From NCBI RefSeq assembly GCF_036320965.1, contig NC_092255.1:15781063-15845062 (forward strand): a stretch of DNA of 64,000 bases, read 5' to 3'. The notes below the pieces were generated by a model, which was given only the letters and a program-made list of their open reading frames with translations, did no database searches and had not been told where the DNA came from. Source of the stretch: Panulirus ornatus. Lineage: Eukaryota; Arthropoda; Malacostraca; Decapoda; Palinuridae. A program made the position numbers and the translations under genes. Positions 1-13,204 of this stretch are shown here, one piece after another. Positions within the stretch are counted from its first letter, which is position 1. The number at the start of each line of letters is the position of its first letter.

Positions 1-311
1 TCACCATCTTCAACCATCACCATCACATTCCTTCGCCATCACCACCACGATCACCATTACTTTCCTTCACCATCACCGCCACAACTTCCCTCTTGCTCTA
101 CCACCTCCTCCGCCTCCGGCAGCAAGTCCACCCGTCCCTTTGTATCGGTCGTGCAGACTTAGAGGACCATGTCTTCTGGTAACACTGTGTTGAGGGAAGG
201 GGACCACTGGGCCAGCCAGAGCCGCCGCCGCTGTTGCTGCTGCTGCTGTTACTGCTGCCTGATTGTGTTGCCATTGTTGACGTAGGGAGAGGGAGAGGAG
301 TCGGCTGTGGC

Positions 312-313
<2 letters not shown>
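1..313. other. Low-complexity trinucleotide-rich DNA, no gene seen
   Basis: The first ~85 bases are imperfect repeats of CACCAT/TCACCA. They are followed by CCG- and TGC-rich low-complexity sequence (a (TGC)n-like run near 230-258). No splice-supported or recognisable coding sequence was seen in either strand. Confidence 0.5.

Positions 314-373
<60 letters not shown>
314..373. repeat. (GA)n microsatellite
   Basis: Uninterrupted GA dinucleotide run of about 60 bp. It creates artificial Arg-Glu and Ser-Leu dipeptide frames on the two strands. Confidence 0.97.
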
Positions 374-375
<2 letters not shown>

Positions 376-512
376 ATCTTCTTTGTTGCCTCAACTCGGA
401 TCTCGGGAGGCGCACTACCACCGTGTATTTATTCTTGCTGTACTTTACCCAGGGAGATCTTGTCCCTTATTCATGAAGCTGGCAATTGCTCTTCTTATGT
501 ACGTGGATAACG

Positions 513-515
<3 letters not shown>

Positions 516-569
<54 letters not shown>
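516..569. repeat. (CA)n microsatellite
   Basis: Uninterrupted CA run of about 54 bp. The sequence from 570 to ~1145 contains nothing recognisable. Confidence 0.97.
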
Positions 570-573
<4 letters not shown>

Positions 574-1146
574 TCGATGACTAGAAATGACAATAGTGAT
601 GATGTTCAAGTATTGTCGTGATGTTCAAGGTGACGCTGACATCAAATGGTGAGGGGACAGGGCAGAACAGGTCTGAAACTTCAGTCTGCGTGGATGCATT
701 CAATGATGCCTCACTGAAGGGAGTGTGGGACCTGGGAATATCCGATTTTCAACCAGGAGCGACTCGTACGTCTAATAGCGACAACCATTCCCACGGTCAC
801 ACCACCTCTTCAAACCCTTTACTGTTGTTTGTGTGACCGTAAGAGAATGATTCTTGACGTCTGTAGGAAGTCCTTATTTGCCCATAACTCTTGATTGATC
901 TGTGAGTCTCAAGCGTGAATTGAGCGGGTTGTGGTTGCAGGCGTATGTGATGGAACGACGCCCCAGTGTGGTGGTGGTGGTGGCATCTTGATACCGTGTT
1001 TTATGAAGGAAGCTTCATCAACCTTATTGGCAGGGAAATGAACCAAGGACTGCGGAGATGGTCTAAGCCAATGGCGGGAACTTGTCGACCTAGATGTTAT
1101 CTTTGAGGACTTGTTCACCTGCAGAGTAGTAGGTCCTTTATCCCTT

Positions 1147-1295
1147 AGGATAAGAGGAGGAAGAATACTACCCAATGTGTGTGTGTGTGTGTGTGTGTGT
1201 AAAGGGCTCGCGTAGAAGTAGAGCAGGAGGGTGGCTGGATATCCTCCTCTCCTGTTATATCACTTACTGGAGGTAGGAACAGAAGAAAGGGTCGA
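1147..1295 (+). mobile_element. Diverged SIDE relic (LINE-derived short element), first copy
   Basis: The order of short blocks matches the young SIDE copies elsewhere in the window: GGATAAGAGGAGGAAGAATACT (compare GGATAGGGGAGAAAGAATACTT), then CGTAGAAGTAGAGCAGGAGGG, GGCTGGATATCCTCCTCTCC, and finally AGGTAGGAACAGAAGAAAGG. A (GT)n run at 1176-1200 replaces the part that would read CCCACGTATTCCCTG. It is an old or variant copy, and the 3' end is missing. Confidence 0.6.
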
Positions 1296-1307
1296 GTGTG
1301 TGTGTGT

Positions 1308-1348
<41 letters not shown>
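1296..1348. repeat. (GT)n microsatellite
   Basis: GT run with one A interruption, sitting between two near-identical SIDE relics. Further (GT)n runs lie at 1176-1200, 1446-1512 and about 1779-1810. Confidence 0.93.
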
Positions 1349-1349
<1 letters not shown>

Positions 1350-1350
<1 letters not shown>

Positions 1351-1444
1351 AAGGGCTCGCGTAGAAGTAGAGCAGGAGGGTGGCTGGATATCCTCCTCTC
1401 CTGTTACATCACTTACTAGAGGTAGGAACAGAAGAAGGGGTCGA

Positions 1445-1445
<1 letters not shown>
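1350..1445 (+). mobile_element. Diverged SIDE relic, second tandem copy
   Basis: Repeats the segment 1201-1295 with only a few differences (AAAGGGCTCGCGTAGAAGTA to GAAGGGGTCGAG). Relic and flanking GT run therefore duplicated together. Confidence 0.6.
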
Positions 1446-1475
<30 letters not shown>

Positions 1476-1512
1476 TGTGTGGGTGTGTGTGTGTGTGTGT
1501 ATGTGTGTGTGT
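1446..1512. repeat. (GT)n microsatellite, imperfect
   Basis: GT run with GGGTGT interruptions. The sequence from 1513 to 1961 is non-repetitive apart from a (GT)n/(GGGT)n run at ~1779-1823. Confidence 0.9.
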
Positions 1513-1775
1513 GCGCGGGTGATTGGTTGTTCGTCTCCTGCGACTGAGACACCCTCAGTGCACAAGGTAGGCAGACAAGTAGCCCCTGTCACCCCTACGC
1601 ATCACCAGGTGTGTGGAAATGACTTCCTTCTTACTGCACGGGGAGGCCCAGTCTCTTGGACTTTCCGTGTTATACATTATTTTTTCAACTGTACGATGTT
1701 CAGCATATAACAGTCATTTGTAACTGCCTATGTGTACTGTGCGGGTAGGGAGTTCTACTTTCGTGTGGAGGTACC

Positions 1776-1816
<41 letters not shown>

Positions 1817-1959
1817 GGTGGGTGGATGTGCGCCCGCGGTGGGAGGGAATTTGACATTCATGGCGCCTGATCTTTGGACTTCTCGGTTTTCATAACATCT
1901 TGAGTTACCTCGCACAGCTATGGACTCTGCATGAGAGGTACTCGCTCCCTCCTTTTTCA

Positions 1960-1961
<2 letters not shown>

Positions 1962-2050
<89 letters not shown>
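1962..2050. repeat. (CT)n microsatellite, about 89 bp
   Basis: Uninterrupted CT run, a perfect homopurine-homopyrimidine mirror repeat. Confidence 0.97.
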
Positions 2051-2054
<4 letters not shown>

Positions 2055-3044
2055 TCTCTCCCTTGCCGTGGAACGGTAGTTGACTGGGTTCCCATCCCTC
2101 CCTAAAGAACTGTTCCATTCCGACGTGCCAGATCTCTCATGTCTCCCCGTGTGTCTTTTTCTTTTCTATTTCTGAAACGAACGTGTGCACGAACGAGTCC
2201 CTGGCTGCTGCTGACCTTCCCCTGTCCCTTATGTCATAGGTACAAATATCTGTTGCACTCTTCCGGATCCGTTCTCCAGTGTGGTTGAATATCTCTGTAA
2301 GCTTGTATGGTGACGCGTATACTGATGCCGCTTTAACTTTGATTCAGCTTTGATTACCTTATGGAGATATTGTGATTTTATATTTCACCTTGTGTTTGAG
2401 GGCGTTTATAATATCTTTCAGTTAGTGATTCACTTCCTCGGTAAACTGCCTTTCTACAGTTTGATAGTAACCGCCTTGGATTTGTTTTACTTTTTCTTTT
2501 ATTGCGTCTTATCTTCATCACATTGCATTTGTTTTGGGGTTGCATTTCATCGGCTGTGTATCCGTCCAACGCTCTACCACAATCTTATCGTGGAATATCG
2601 CTTTTCATTCGTATTCCTGAAGAGAGAAAAACATAAATAAATGCCGTATTTCGCCTTATATTTCCCTCTCTTGTATGTCATTCTGATATCTGGGTTCCTC
2701 TTTGATTGCGTTATTATTTTCTCGCTTACCGAATCACTCATCAGCCTCGTACACTGTAATTGTTCTCTCCGTTTCGATGACTGTTTCTTTTTCTACATCT
2801 CGAAGCCTTGGTTCGAACTCTCTAGAACCTTCTCATGACCTGACACATTTCGAAGGACAGGTTTTTCACTCCCTCCAGAATTCATGAATACGTTTCTTCA
2901 TCTCTTCTTCTTGGTCCCTTTCGTAATCCTCTCTCCGTTTCGGTTAAGGCCCGACTTTGACGTGGACTTTGGTCCGTTAATGGAACCTCCACCGGAAAAA
3001 ATAAAAAAAAGAATTATGAAAAAATATTTCTCGTTTTCAATTTC
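2051..3044. other. Unassigned AT-rich sequence
   Basis: Open frames at 2350-2640 and 2641-2838 give hydrophobic, Phe/Ser-rich translations typical of AT-rich non-coding DNA. There is no recognisable domain, and no convincing splice-site pair was found. Confidence 0.5.
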
Positions 3045-3210
3045 ATGTACGTGAATTCACACTGGGGGTCCAGTAGTGACGCTGTCATCAGCTGTGTCCC
3101 TTAACTCGAGGCTGATCTTTTGTCATAATGTACGTGAATTCACACTGGGGGTCCAGTAGTGACGCTGTCATCAGCTGTGTCCCTTAACTCGAGGCTGATC
3201 TTTTGTCATA
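3045..3210. repeat. Perfect 83-bp tandem duplication
   Basis: Two adjacent 83-bp units (3045-3127 and 3128-3210), both starting ATGTACGTGAATTCACACTG, with no difference visible by eye. The identity suggests a very recent duplication or an assembly artefact. Confidence 0.9.
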
Positions 3211-5670
3211 ATGTTCACAGATGATTCTTACGATGACCCCCGAAGGTTTGCAAACCTTAACCCACGGAGGCTTGGGCAGAAACCCCCATGGTTGGTGTTC
3301 CTGGGGACGAAGGTGGTTTCATGGCCTGGTGTCCCTTCCCTCTTTCTTTTCTCTGTTGATGTTTTGGAGCTTCGTGGTCGAGGAGGTTCTCTTAAAAGTA
3401 CCGGTAGAAGTCGACTGACGAGAGCGAGAGACCTCTCTGTGGCCCTCTTTTCTCGTATTCAACTAGAGTGTCTTTTAAACACGTTTTCCACTACGTGTTC
3501 TCTAAGTGCGACTGATTCTTTCTTTTTTTTTCCTAGTCATGCGTCTCTGCCTGGGTACTAGGGTATCCTGGCTACGGTAAAGTTGAAGGCAACGGTGAGG
3601 CAGTTTGTCCCATTTGATCGGTAGTATTGATCGGGCTGCTATGTTGGGGGGGGGGTCGGTAAGTCACCCATGCCTCACAAGTGTAGAGGAGAGTGAGGGA
3701 GAGTGAAGGAAGGTCATCACGGCGTTACAGAGACCTGGGTCTGTCTTTCATTCCGGGGGCGTTCAATCGTTGGACACACACTGGATTAGTCTTCAGGAAG
3801 AGGCGCTGGCAGAGTTGAGCTCCTAGGTCAATGTTTGCTCTTTCGGGAGCCGTGGTTTGCCAAGGTAAACAAAGAATTCAGTATATTCTAACTGTTGAAG
3901 GTCTTGGGCTGGTGAGGGGTTCTTCGACTTCTTTGGTCTTTATGATGTCTAGCGAGAGTCTTAGTGTCTCTGGTAAGCATCAGAGAGGAGAAGGGGTTCA
4001 TGGGGTTTACGTATGATCCCCTATATAGGCAAGGACTCAGTCATCAGTGTACTGAAGGTCACCAATAGATGTACGGGATTTTGTCTTGGGTGTTAAAGAG
4101 GCTAGGGATGGAGAGCAGGTAACACCGACACGGTAACCCACGTTGATCCCGGATGAGAGGCGATCACGAATGAGGATCAGGACGATGACCAGATGGATCA
4201 TCAACAGTGAGGGATACTAGAGCATTTCTGATGACTTAGAAAAAGTAGGACTCAGGTCTTTTGCGGTGTGCGGCGGCAGACTCCTGGTTGTGGAGCGCCT
4301 TCAGGAGACTGATGAAATTAATTGGGTTGCCAGACGTGGAGAGGAGCATCATCTATAGACCTTCACTTTTCATACTGTCGAAAGCCCTCGTCACTTCAGT
4401 GAGAGGCACTGTATAAAGCACCGGGTTATGTTCCCTGCATTTTTTTTTTTTTTCCTGAATTTGTATGAAAACGAATATCTTTTTTTTCTTTTGGATGAGC
4501 CAGGAGCCGCCGCAGTCAGGTTCTGCGAAGATCGTCCCGGCAAGAGGGAGAAGGCGATTTAGAAAGAGGCGAGCCAAAGGTTTGTCTGGCGATGAAATGG
4601 AAAGTGATGCCCCACCAGCTCCCTCGGCTCTATTGTTTTAAAGATGGTTCCCATGTTAGTCTTTGTAAGATCGTCTGGGATGACTTCATCACCTTAAGAC
4701 CTCTGTGGATTATATCATAACCCTACCCATTGCCAGGTTTAACTCCTGGTTTCACATCGTCCTCACATTTGTTAGATCTTAGTTATGAGACCGAACGCTA
4801 GATCATTAGTTTTGAAAAGCATAAGGCCAAGGATCGACCCCTGTAGTACACCACTTGTCACGTTCAACTCGTCTCAGGCTTCACCATTTGAAAGCAGACG
4901 TTGGTCTCAGTCGGCAAGCCAATTGCTAATCCACGCACAGTTGATCAACTCATGTTCTTCATAACCTCCAAGTCATCATGACACGGGAGGAAGGATTCAT
5001 ACTCTGTATTATCAGAGATTAAAAACAAAATAAAAAATCGAAATGATGAAACTGGAATATTCTTGTACTCTCCCCTCGGCAAGAGAGATTGAGAGGCGGG
5101 GAGTTTGTGAAAGACATGGTTTGAAAGACACCGGGGGATCCAGCCCAACACTCCCTCCTCCCTCTCTCCCACCCTCTCTCTCTCCCTTCCTCCCTCCCTT
5201 CCTCAGACAGATAACATTGGCTTTGGCAGGAAAGGTCGGGGGCAGCACTGACGTGCGTCACGCTGCTGGTTGGCCTGGCTGGTTCTGGCTGGCACCGAGG
5301 AGGGATGGCTCTGAGGGGAAATATAGGAGACGCGGGTGTTGCTGGCACTGTGCCAGGCTCCACCAGCCTTCCCTCTCCCCCACACAAGGGCAGGATCACT
5401 CCAGCAGGACGACCATAGCAGCCGCCGCTGCTACTACTGCTTCACACTCCTACCCCTCCCCTCAGCAGCCTGTCCCACCAATACTCGACCGACTGGGTAC
5501 CCTGTACCCTTGCTGACCAGATCATAGCATCTGGGCATATCTGCACCTCAGTGCATTAGTGTTACCTGTCCTGAATGTACGATAAGGCTGCAACTGCATC
5601 AGGGGTCCTTTTTATACGAACACCTCAATAAGGCAATGGGCGTCCTTCAACTGTTAGGATGATTATCCAG
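3211..5670. other. Unassigned sequence
   Basis: No recognisable gene. There is a G run near 3643-3655, a T run near 4440, and a CCCT/CTCC-rich stretch at 5150-5215. Frames at 5019-5516 on both strands are low-complexity and not convincing as exons. Confidence 0.45.
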
Positions 5671-5940
5671 CTAGGTCACTCAGGGTCAAATGGCCTCTTC
5701 GTCACGTAGGAACTTACCTAACTAGGTCACTTAGTCAAATGGCCTCTTCGTCTCGTAGGAGCTTACCCAACTAGGTCACTCAGGGTCAAATGGCCTCTTC
5801 GTCACGTAGGAACTTACCTAATTAGGTCACTCAGGGTCATATGGCCTCTTCGTCTCGTACGAACTTACCCAAGTAGGTCACTCAAGGTCAGTTGGCCTCT
5901 TCGTCACGTAGGAACTTACCTTACTAGGTTCACACAGGGT
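5671..5940. repeat. 51-bp minisatellite, about 5 copies
   Basis: The unit contains CTAGGTCACTCAGGGTCAAA then TGGCCTCTTCGTCACGTAGG. Starts are near 5671, 5722, 5771, 5822, 5873 and ~5923 (partial). Units differ by point changes and one 2-bp deletion. Confidence 0.92.
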
Positions 5941-6767
5941 TAAGTAACGTCTTTTCTCGTTGGGTGTTCGCTAACAAAGGTCCACCCTGAGTCGCCACGG
6001 GCGTTAGTGGTTTGCGGACGAAGTCATGTCCTTAGCTGCAGCGGCAGCAGCAGAAGCAACAGCCTCTTAAGATGACCCAGGATCTGGCCGCTGCTGCCAT
6101 TGGTAACTGGAGGAGGAGGAGGAGGAGGAGCCCTACAGCTACGGCTAGGCAAGCACCCATCCCTGGCTGGAGGAGAAGGCCCTTTCTATCCAGTCCCAAG
6201 ACTGACCATCCAATAACGTGTAGAAACCCCTCCATGAGAACCATCTCATCTGGAGGATATGTTTAGGGGGAGGAGGAAACCCCACCACCATCACTGTCTC
6301 TAATGCAGTGTGTGTGTGTGTGCGCGCGCGTGCGGTCCACTTGTGGTGAAGAGAGATCGTTGCAGATGTTGGTGATGATGAGCAGTCTCCTCCGTCACCA
6401 GTCAACTGCAGAATAGCCCCGTCCATCGGTGACCGAGCCAGTGAATTACTTGCAGCCAAAAAAAAAGCTGCAAGTAACCTTTTGAAGAAAGATACAACGA
6501 TAAACAGAGGACCTGCCGAAGGAAGGTTTAAAAGAAGAAAAGGGGAGGGGGGAAAAAAATGCCTCCAGATATAGAATTAGACGTTGGTATACGTACCACT
6601 AATTAATGATGATGTGTAGTATAGTGGTTGGGAATGCGGCGGCTCTTCTTGTAAAGGACTAACGTATTAGTTTAAGACTATTACCAGTCCTTGTGTAAAG
6701 GGAAAACACAAATGTGGTTGTGGGATATCGGGATATTGTATTCAACTCTGAAGATATATATATATAC
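5941..6767. other. Unassigned sequence
   Basis: Contains a (GGA)n stretch near 6112-6129 and a short GT/GC alternating run at 6309-6331. No coding region is supported. Confidence 0.45.
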
Positions 6768-7047
6768 ACATGAGGGGGGAGGGGGATGTTATTCCATGTG
6801 TGGCGAGGTGGCGATGGGAATAAATAAGGGCAGACAGTATGAATTATGTACATGTGTATATATGTATATGTCTGTGTGTGTGTATATATATGTGTACATT
6901 GAGATGTATAGGTATGTATATTTGCGTGTGTGGACGTGTATGTATATACATGTGTATGGGGGTGGGTTGGGCCATTTTCTTTCGTCTGTTTCCTTGCGCT
7001 ACCTCGTAAACGCGGGAGACAACGACAAAGCAAAATAAAAAAATATA
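6768..7047 (+). mobile_element. RTE-like LINE, 3' UTR fragment
   Basis: Matches the 3' UTR of the long LINE copies block by block: CATGAGGGGGGAGGGGG, GTGTGGCGAGGTGGCGATGG, the TATGTA/TGTGTG stretch, then TTTCCTTGCGCTACCTCG and AAACGCGGGAGACAACGACA followed by an A-rich end. Only the UTR is present; the insertion is severely 5'-truncated. Confidence 0.8.
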
Positions 7048-7063
7048 AATATACATATGTATG

Positions 7064-7105
7064 TATGATCACACTTGTGCGTGATGAAAATTATGAAGGC
7101 TTCCT
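7064..7105 (-). mobile_element. Short PLE terminal remnant
   Basis: ATGATCACACTTGTGCGTGATG and the following ~18 bases resemble the outer end of the minus-strand PLE copy at 34.86 kb. It is a very short remnant with modest support. Confidence 0.35.
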
Positions 7106-7382
7106 TTGAGATCTACAGAAAGCATACCTCTGAGAATTGGAGAGTTAATTATTTCTCAGTACATACTTTTATAAAAAATGTCTGTAGATAAGTCTGTGTT
7201 TTGAAGAGCACTATGAATATGTGATCCCATAGGCCTGGTAGATGAATGTGGTCATATAAGACGTATCTTTAGGCACTTATCCCAAGTGGTTTGTGAACAA
7301 AGCTTACTGGAAAGCTAGAAAGACATTTTACGCTTCTTATAACAAAAAATCTGTCAAGAATGTCTAAATGTTTAGTGTTGCC

Positions 7383-8073
7383 CTATTCTCCCAACTTAGC
7401 TAATCTAAGACGTTCTAAAAACAGTGCTTGTAATGTTGCTTTACAGTAGTTAAACACCATCAGTAATACCTTACAATTAGGAAGCCAAGTCATGCAACAA
7501 TTGGGAGTATTTACGCCGTCAAATACAAGGCATGTAAAGATACATACATAGACCAGACCAGAAAAACTGTAAGGGAGAGGTGTTATTGGCACCGTCATGC
7601 AGTACGCAGAGATGACCATAAAAATGTGATCGCTAAACACTGTCATGAAAATGATCATCCCCAGAGATCTTGAAAATCCCGTTATTCTATACCCCTCTGC
7701 TGATTATGCCACACGCAACGTCATTGAATGTCTTAATTACTTATACTAAGAACTTTGATTTGTCCCCAGGCAACTTTAAGGCCCATCCTAGCATTAACCA
7801 TATCATTATGGGAGACATGAAAAAACACGAAAAAAAAAGTTCAAGACACCCAGCTACCCAGGTCAACCCCCGCCACGTGACCCCCTTTAATCACACTCTC
7901 CCTTTCAACGGTTACTGCCACACAAAGCGGACAGTGATTGGTTTGTGCTGATTGGTGCTAGACGTCGGTACTCAAGTGTGATGTTGGGATTTAAATAACT
8001 TTGTTAAGTATTGGCATCTGATGAGGTGGATTGTCTCCACGAAACATGTCGTGCCACATGTATAGAATAATGT

Positions 8074-8076
<3 letters not shown>
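7383..8076 (+). mobile_element. Penelope-like element 3' end, copy 1 (GIY-YIG remnant plus terminal repeat)
   Basis: One frame at about 7511-7660 reads IYAVKYKACKDTYIDQT followed by Arg-rich sequence with HRHAVRRDDHKN and AKHCHENDHP. This matches the pattern of the GIY-YIG nuclease that ends Penelope-like ORFs (GVYxIxCxxC...YIGQT...R...H...R...H). The YIG glycine is Asp here, and stops occur, so it is dead. After it come RDLENPVILYPSADYATR and IECL, the usual C-terminal extension, then ~330 bp of non-coding terminal sequence with a hammerhead fold at 8012-8056, ending in (TA)n. The upstream reverse transcriptase is absent (5' truncation). Confidence 0.75.
8012..8056 (+). ncRNA. Hammerhead ribozyme in PLE end, copy 1 (core intact)
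   Basis: The order of elements is a type I hammerhead. Stem I 5' strand TGGCAT (8012-8017), core CTGATGAG (8018-8025), stem II GTGGA / TCCAC (8026-8030 / 8036-8040, loop TTGTC), core GAAA (8041-8044), very short stem III AC / GT with an AT loop, cleavage-site C at 8050, then stem I 3' strand GTGCCA (8051-8056). Stem I pairs over six positions including one U-G. All conserved core bases are present. Hammerheads with tiny stem III are an established feature of PLE terminal repeats. Self-cleavage of this copy is inferred, not shown. Confidence 0.8.

Positions 8077-8159
<83 letters not shown>
8077..8159. repeat. (TA)n at PLE 3' end
   Basis: 83-bp TA array beginning immediately after the PLE terminal sequence. 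Confidence 0.97.
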
Positions 8160-8167
<8 letters not shown>

Positions 8168-8786
8168 CATTTGATAATGATCTGGAGATGAATAATTCCT
8201 CTGTTAGCAATACAGAGTCGACGTCATCTCTTCGGGCACGAAATAAGGAAGGCATGATTTGACTTTTGCCGCAAGAACTGCTACTTTACTGTGCACTGCT
8301 ACCCATCCTGTGGGAGGGTGGAGCTAGAGAGGACACAGAGTGCACTAAAGGTCCAGGGGACTGTGGGGGTCCCCAGTGATGGAGATCCATTACAGTGAGG
8401 AAGGTGTTGACATGGTGTGGGCAACACAAGGGATAATTCGGGAGTTTACATGGTAATTGAAGATTACAGCGGCTGAACAACAGTGATTGGATTACGTATG
8501 AAAGTACATGACAAATGAATTATTAACAATAAGCAAAGGTATGATACTTCTCAAGTACCCGAGGTAGAACATTGTTATGGATGAAATGTGTGCACACATA
8601 CCAGGTAATGCTTGGGTCAGAATCATCTCTGAAGTCATTGATTTTACATCCGTCAAAGATATAATGTTGCAAGGCGCGTGAATAGGTTTGTGGGCAAAGT
8701 TTACATTATTGGCCGCTGGCGGCAGCGACATCGCCGCAGACAGTCGCCAGGCGGCTCCAGACACTGCTGGCGTTGCTTTTGTCTGG

Positions 8787-8788
<2 letters not shown>
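8160..8788. other. Unassigned sequence
   Basis: No recognisable gene or repeat family. Confidence 0.45.

Positions 8789-8831
<43 letters not shown>
8789..8831. repeat. (CA)n microsatellite
   Basis: Uninterrupted CA run of about 43 bp. The next ~260 bp contain nothing recognised. Confidence 0.97.
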
Positions 8832-8832
<1 letters not shown>

Positions 8833-9089
8833 AGCTGCCGCCCTTGACCGCTGGGACTCTGGACAAAACCATTGAAATCTGGGCAAGTTTTATCCCAATG
8901 TATTGTTGATATAATATGAGGCAGAGACAGCCGTGGCAGCAGTAAGCCTCAGGACAAAATCTTGTTAAACGAAGTAACCCTCCCGCTCACATCCTGACGT
9001 CCGTAGACAGCAGGACACTTGAAGAGGATACGAGGACAGTGTTGCTTGTGCTTTTCATGTTAATACGATACTCTTTTATTGTTGTTGCG

Positions 9090-9093
<4 letters not shown>

Positions 9094-9137
<44 letters not shown>
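9094..9137. repeat. (TA)n upstream of a SIDE copy
   Basis: TA array that joins directly to the CCCTGGGGATAG start of the next element. Confidence 0.95.
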
Positions 9138-9141
<4 letters not shown>

Positions 9142-9361
9142 GGGGATAGGGGAGAAAGAATACTTCCCACGTATTCCCTGCGTGTCGTAGAAGGCGACTA
9201 AAAGGGAAGGGAGCGGGGGGCTGGAAATCCTCCCCTCTCGTTTTTTTTTAATTTTCCAAAAGAAGGAACAGAGAAGGGGGCCAGGTGAGGATATTCCCTC
9301 AAAGGCCCAGTCCTCTGTTCTTAACGCTACCTCGCTATCGCGGGAAATGGCGAATAGTATG

Positions 9362-9379
<18 letters not shown>
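9138..9379 (+). mobile_element. SIDE copy A (short internally deleted LINE derivative)
   Basis: Full-length ~240-bp unit. Head CCCTGGGGATAGGGGAGAAA, then GTGTCGTAGAAGGCGACTAA, GGGGGCTGGAAATCCTCCCC, AATTTTCCAAAAGAAGGAAC, GGCCCAGTCCTCTGTTCTTA, and tail ACGCTACCTCGCTATCGCGG with GAATAGTATGAAAAA running into (AT)n. The head matches the LINE 5' end at 55879 for ~165 bp and the tail matches the LINE 3' end. It is non-coding and presumably mobilised by the LINE. Confidence 0.85.

Positions 9380-9436
<57 letters not shown>
9380..9436. repeat. (AT)n between inverted SIDE copies
   Basis: 57-bp array flanked on both sides by the tails of oppositely oriented SIDE copies. Confidence 0.95.
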
Positions 9437-9438
<2 letters not shown>

Positions 9439-9657
9439 TTTTTTCTTTTAAACTATTCGCCATTTCCCGCGTTAGCGAGGTAGCGTAAAGAACAGAGGAA
9501 TGGACCTTTGAGGGAATATCCTCACCTGGCCCCCTTCTCTGTTCTTTCTTTTGGAAAAAAAAAAAAAAGAGGGGAGGATTTCCAGCCCCCCGCTCCCTTC
9601 CCTTTTAGTCGCCTTCTACGACACGCAGGGAATACGTGGGAAGTATTCTTTCTCCCC

Positions 9658-9660
<3 letters not shown>
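9437..9660 (-). mobile_element. SIDE copy A', inverted relative to copy A
   Basis: Reverse complement of the same unit, from tail (AACTATTCGCCATTTCCCGC) to head (TATTCTTTCTCCCCTAT). It lacks the last few head bases before the next (TA)n. With copy A it forms arms of ~225 bp around a TA spacer. Confidence 0.85.

Positions 9661-9727
<67 letters not shown>
9661..9727. repeat. Compound (TA)n(GT)n
   Basis: TA array (9661-9694) merging into a GT array (9695-9727). Confidence 0.95.
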
Positions 9728-9728
<1 letters not shown>

Positions 9729-10250
9729 TAACTATTTGTAGCATCATTATTATCCTGATATTCTAATATTCTAGCCTATTCCCACCTGGTTAAGGGACAT
9801 CCGTTGGACTATATGTGTCTGTCGTGGTATAATCAGTGTTCTTTCCTACCGTAACAGTGTTCTGTTGGACTAGAACAGTGTTCTTTATCACTGGTATAGT
9901 TTAGTTTTCCATTCCCACGATATTTTCATTATCATTATTATTCCCGTGTACACTAAAACCAGCCACTCGTGTGCACACATTCTCATTTTGAAGGAAGGTT
10001 TCTATTCTTGTCTCACGTGACCTTTTAACCTCCGAGGTATTGACTTCAATAACCACATCTCGTATTATTTTCTTCGTATCACTTATTACCTCTCGTCATG
10101 CACCACCTATATTCCTGAAGCCTATTTGCATATTTGCTATGAATATTTGTAGCTTAGTCTCCTTTTGAAATCTTTTTTTTTATTTTGTTGACCTCATAAC
10201 TTGTCTGTGACCTTGAATCGGTTGACCTTCCAGGGTCAGATGTTATTAAG
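9728..10250. other. Unassigned AT-rich sequence
   Basis: No gene or known repeat seen. Confidence 0.45.
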
Positions 10251-10279
10251 TGTGTGTGTGTGTGTGTGGGTGGATGTGT

Positions 10280-10310
<31 letters not shown>

Positions 10311-10311
10311 G
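10251..10311. repeat. (GT)n followed by a 19-base G run
   Basis: GT-rich run with GGGTGGAT interruption, then uninterrupted G from about 10293 to 10311. The G run could form intramolecular G-quadruplex structures. Confidence 0.9.
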
Positions 10312-10512
10312 TTGAGTGCGTGTGTTTGGAAATTCAATTTTCGTGATTTACTCAGCGAATCAAAGGTCTTCGCTCACTCGTGACAGAGACTAGAATGATC
10401 TCCCTCCCTTGGGGCATATGACCTCCGACTCAGCTTTAAGAGACAGATCACCTGCTTCCCAGTGAAAGCGAGTAACAGAAATTATAGTGCGTGTGTTTAG
10501 GGTCGAGTTCAT

Positions 10513-12775
<2,263 letters not shown>

Positions 12776-12833
<58 letters not shown>
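12776..12833. repeat. (GA)n microsatellite
   Basis: Uninterrupted GA run of about 58 bp. Confidence 0.97.
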
Positions 12834-12836
<3 letters not shown>

Positions 12837-13204
12837 ATCAAATATCGGCCATGAGCTGAGGAGCAAGTTTGCTGAAGAAGGAGAAGAGGAGGAGGAGGTG
12901 AGTCAGCTGTATGGCTCGGGTGAGGACAGAGTTGTGGGGGTTAAAGGAAACTGTCAGGACCAGTGATGATGACCCATTATGACAATGGCACCTGAGGTGG
13001 GGGGAAAAAGGGTGATTATCGCCATGTGAGAGACTCTCTGCTCCACATTGCCTTCAGTCCTCATCATGGTATCAATGGCCCTGACTACACTGAACCTTTA
13101 AATGTCCTGTGCGATGTTCAGTTCGTGTAGAACTTTTAGGGACGTACTGAATGTTCGTTCAAGAGGTTCAGTTTATCCCTAAAAGCACTACACGACGCCC
13201 AGTG

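Noticed and set aside
314..373. Long open frames of SLSLSL, RERERE, HTHTHT, CVCVCV or YIYIYI throughout the window
   Set aside because: They are translations of (GA), (CT), (CA), (GT) and (TA) microsatellites and have no stop codons by composition.
8041..8074. Alternative hammerhead fold with a longer stem III (CATGT/ACATG) and cleavage after ACATGTA
   Set aside because: That fold leaves almost no proximal stem I, whereas the minimal stem III fold gives six stem I pairs, and the 34.96-kb copy restores a perfect stem I.
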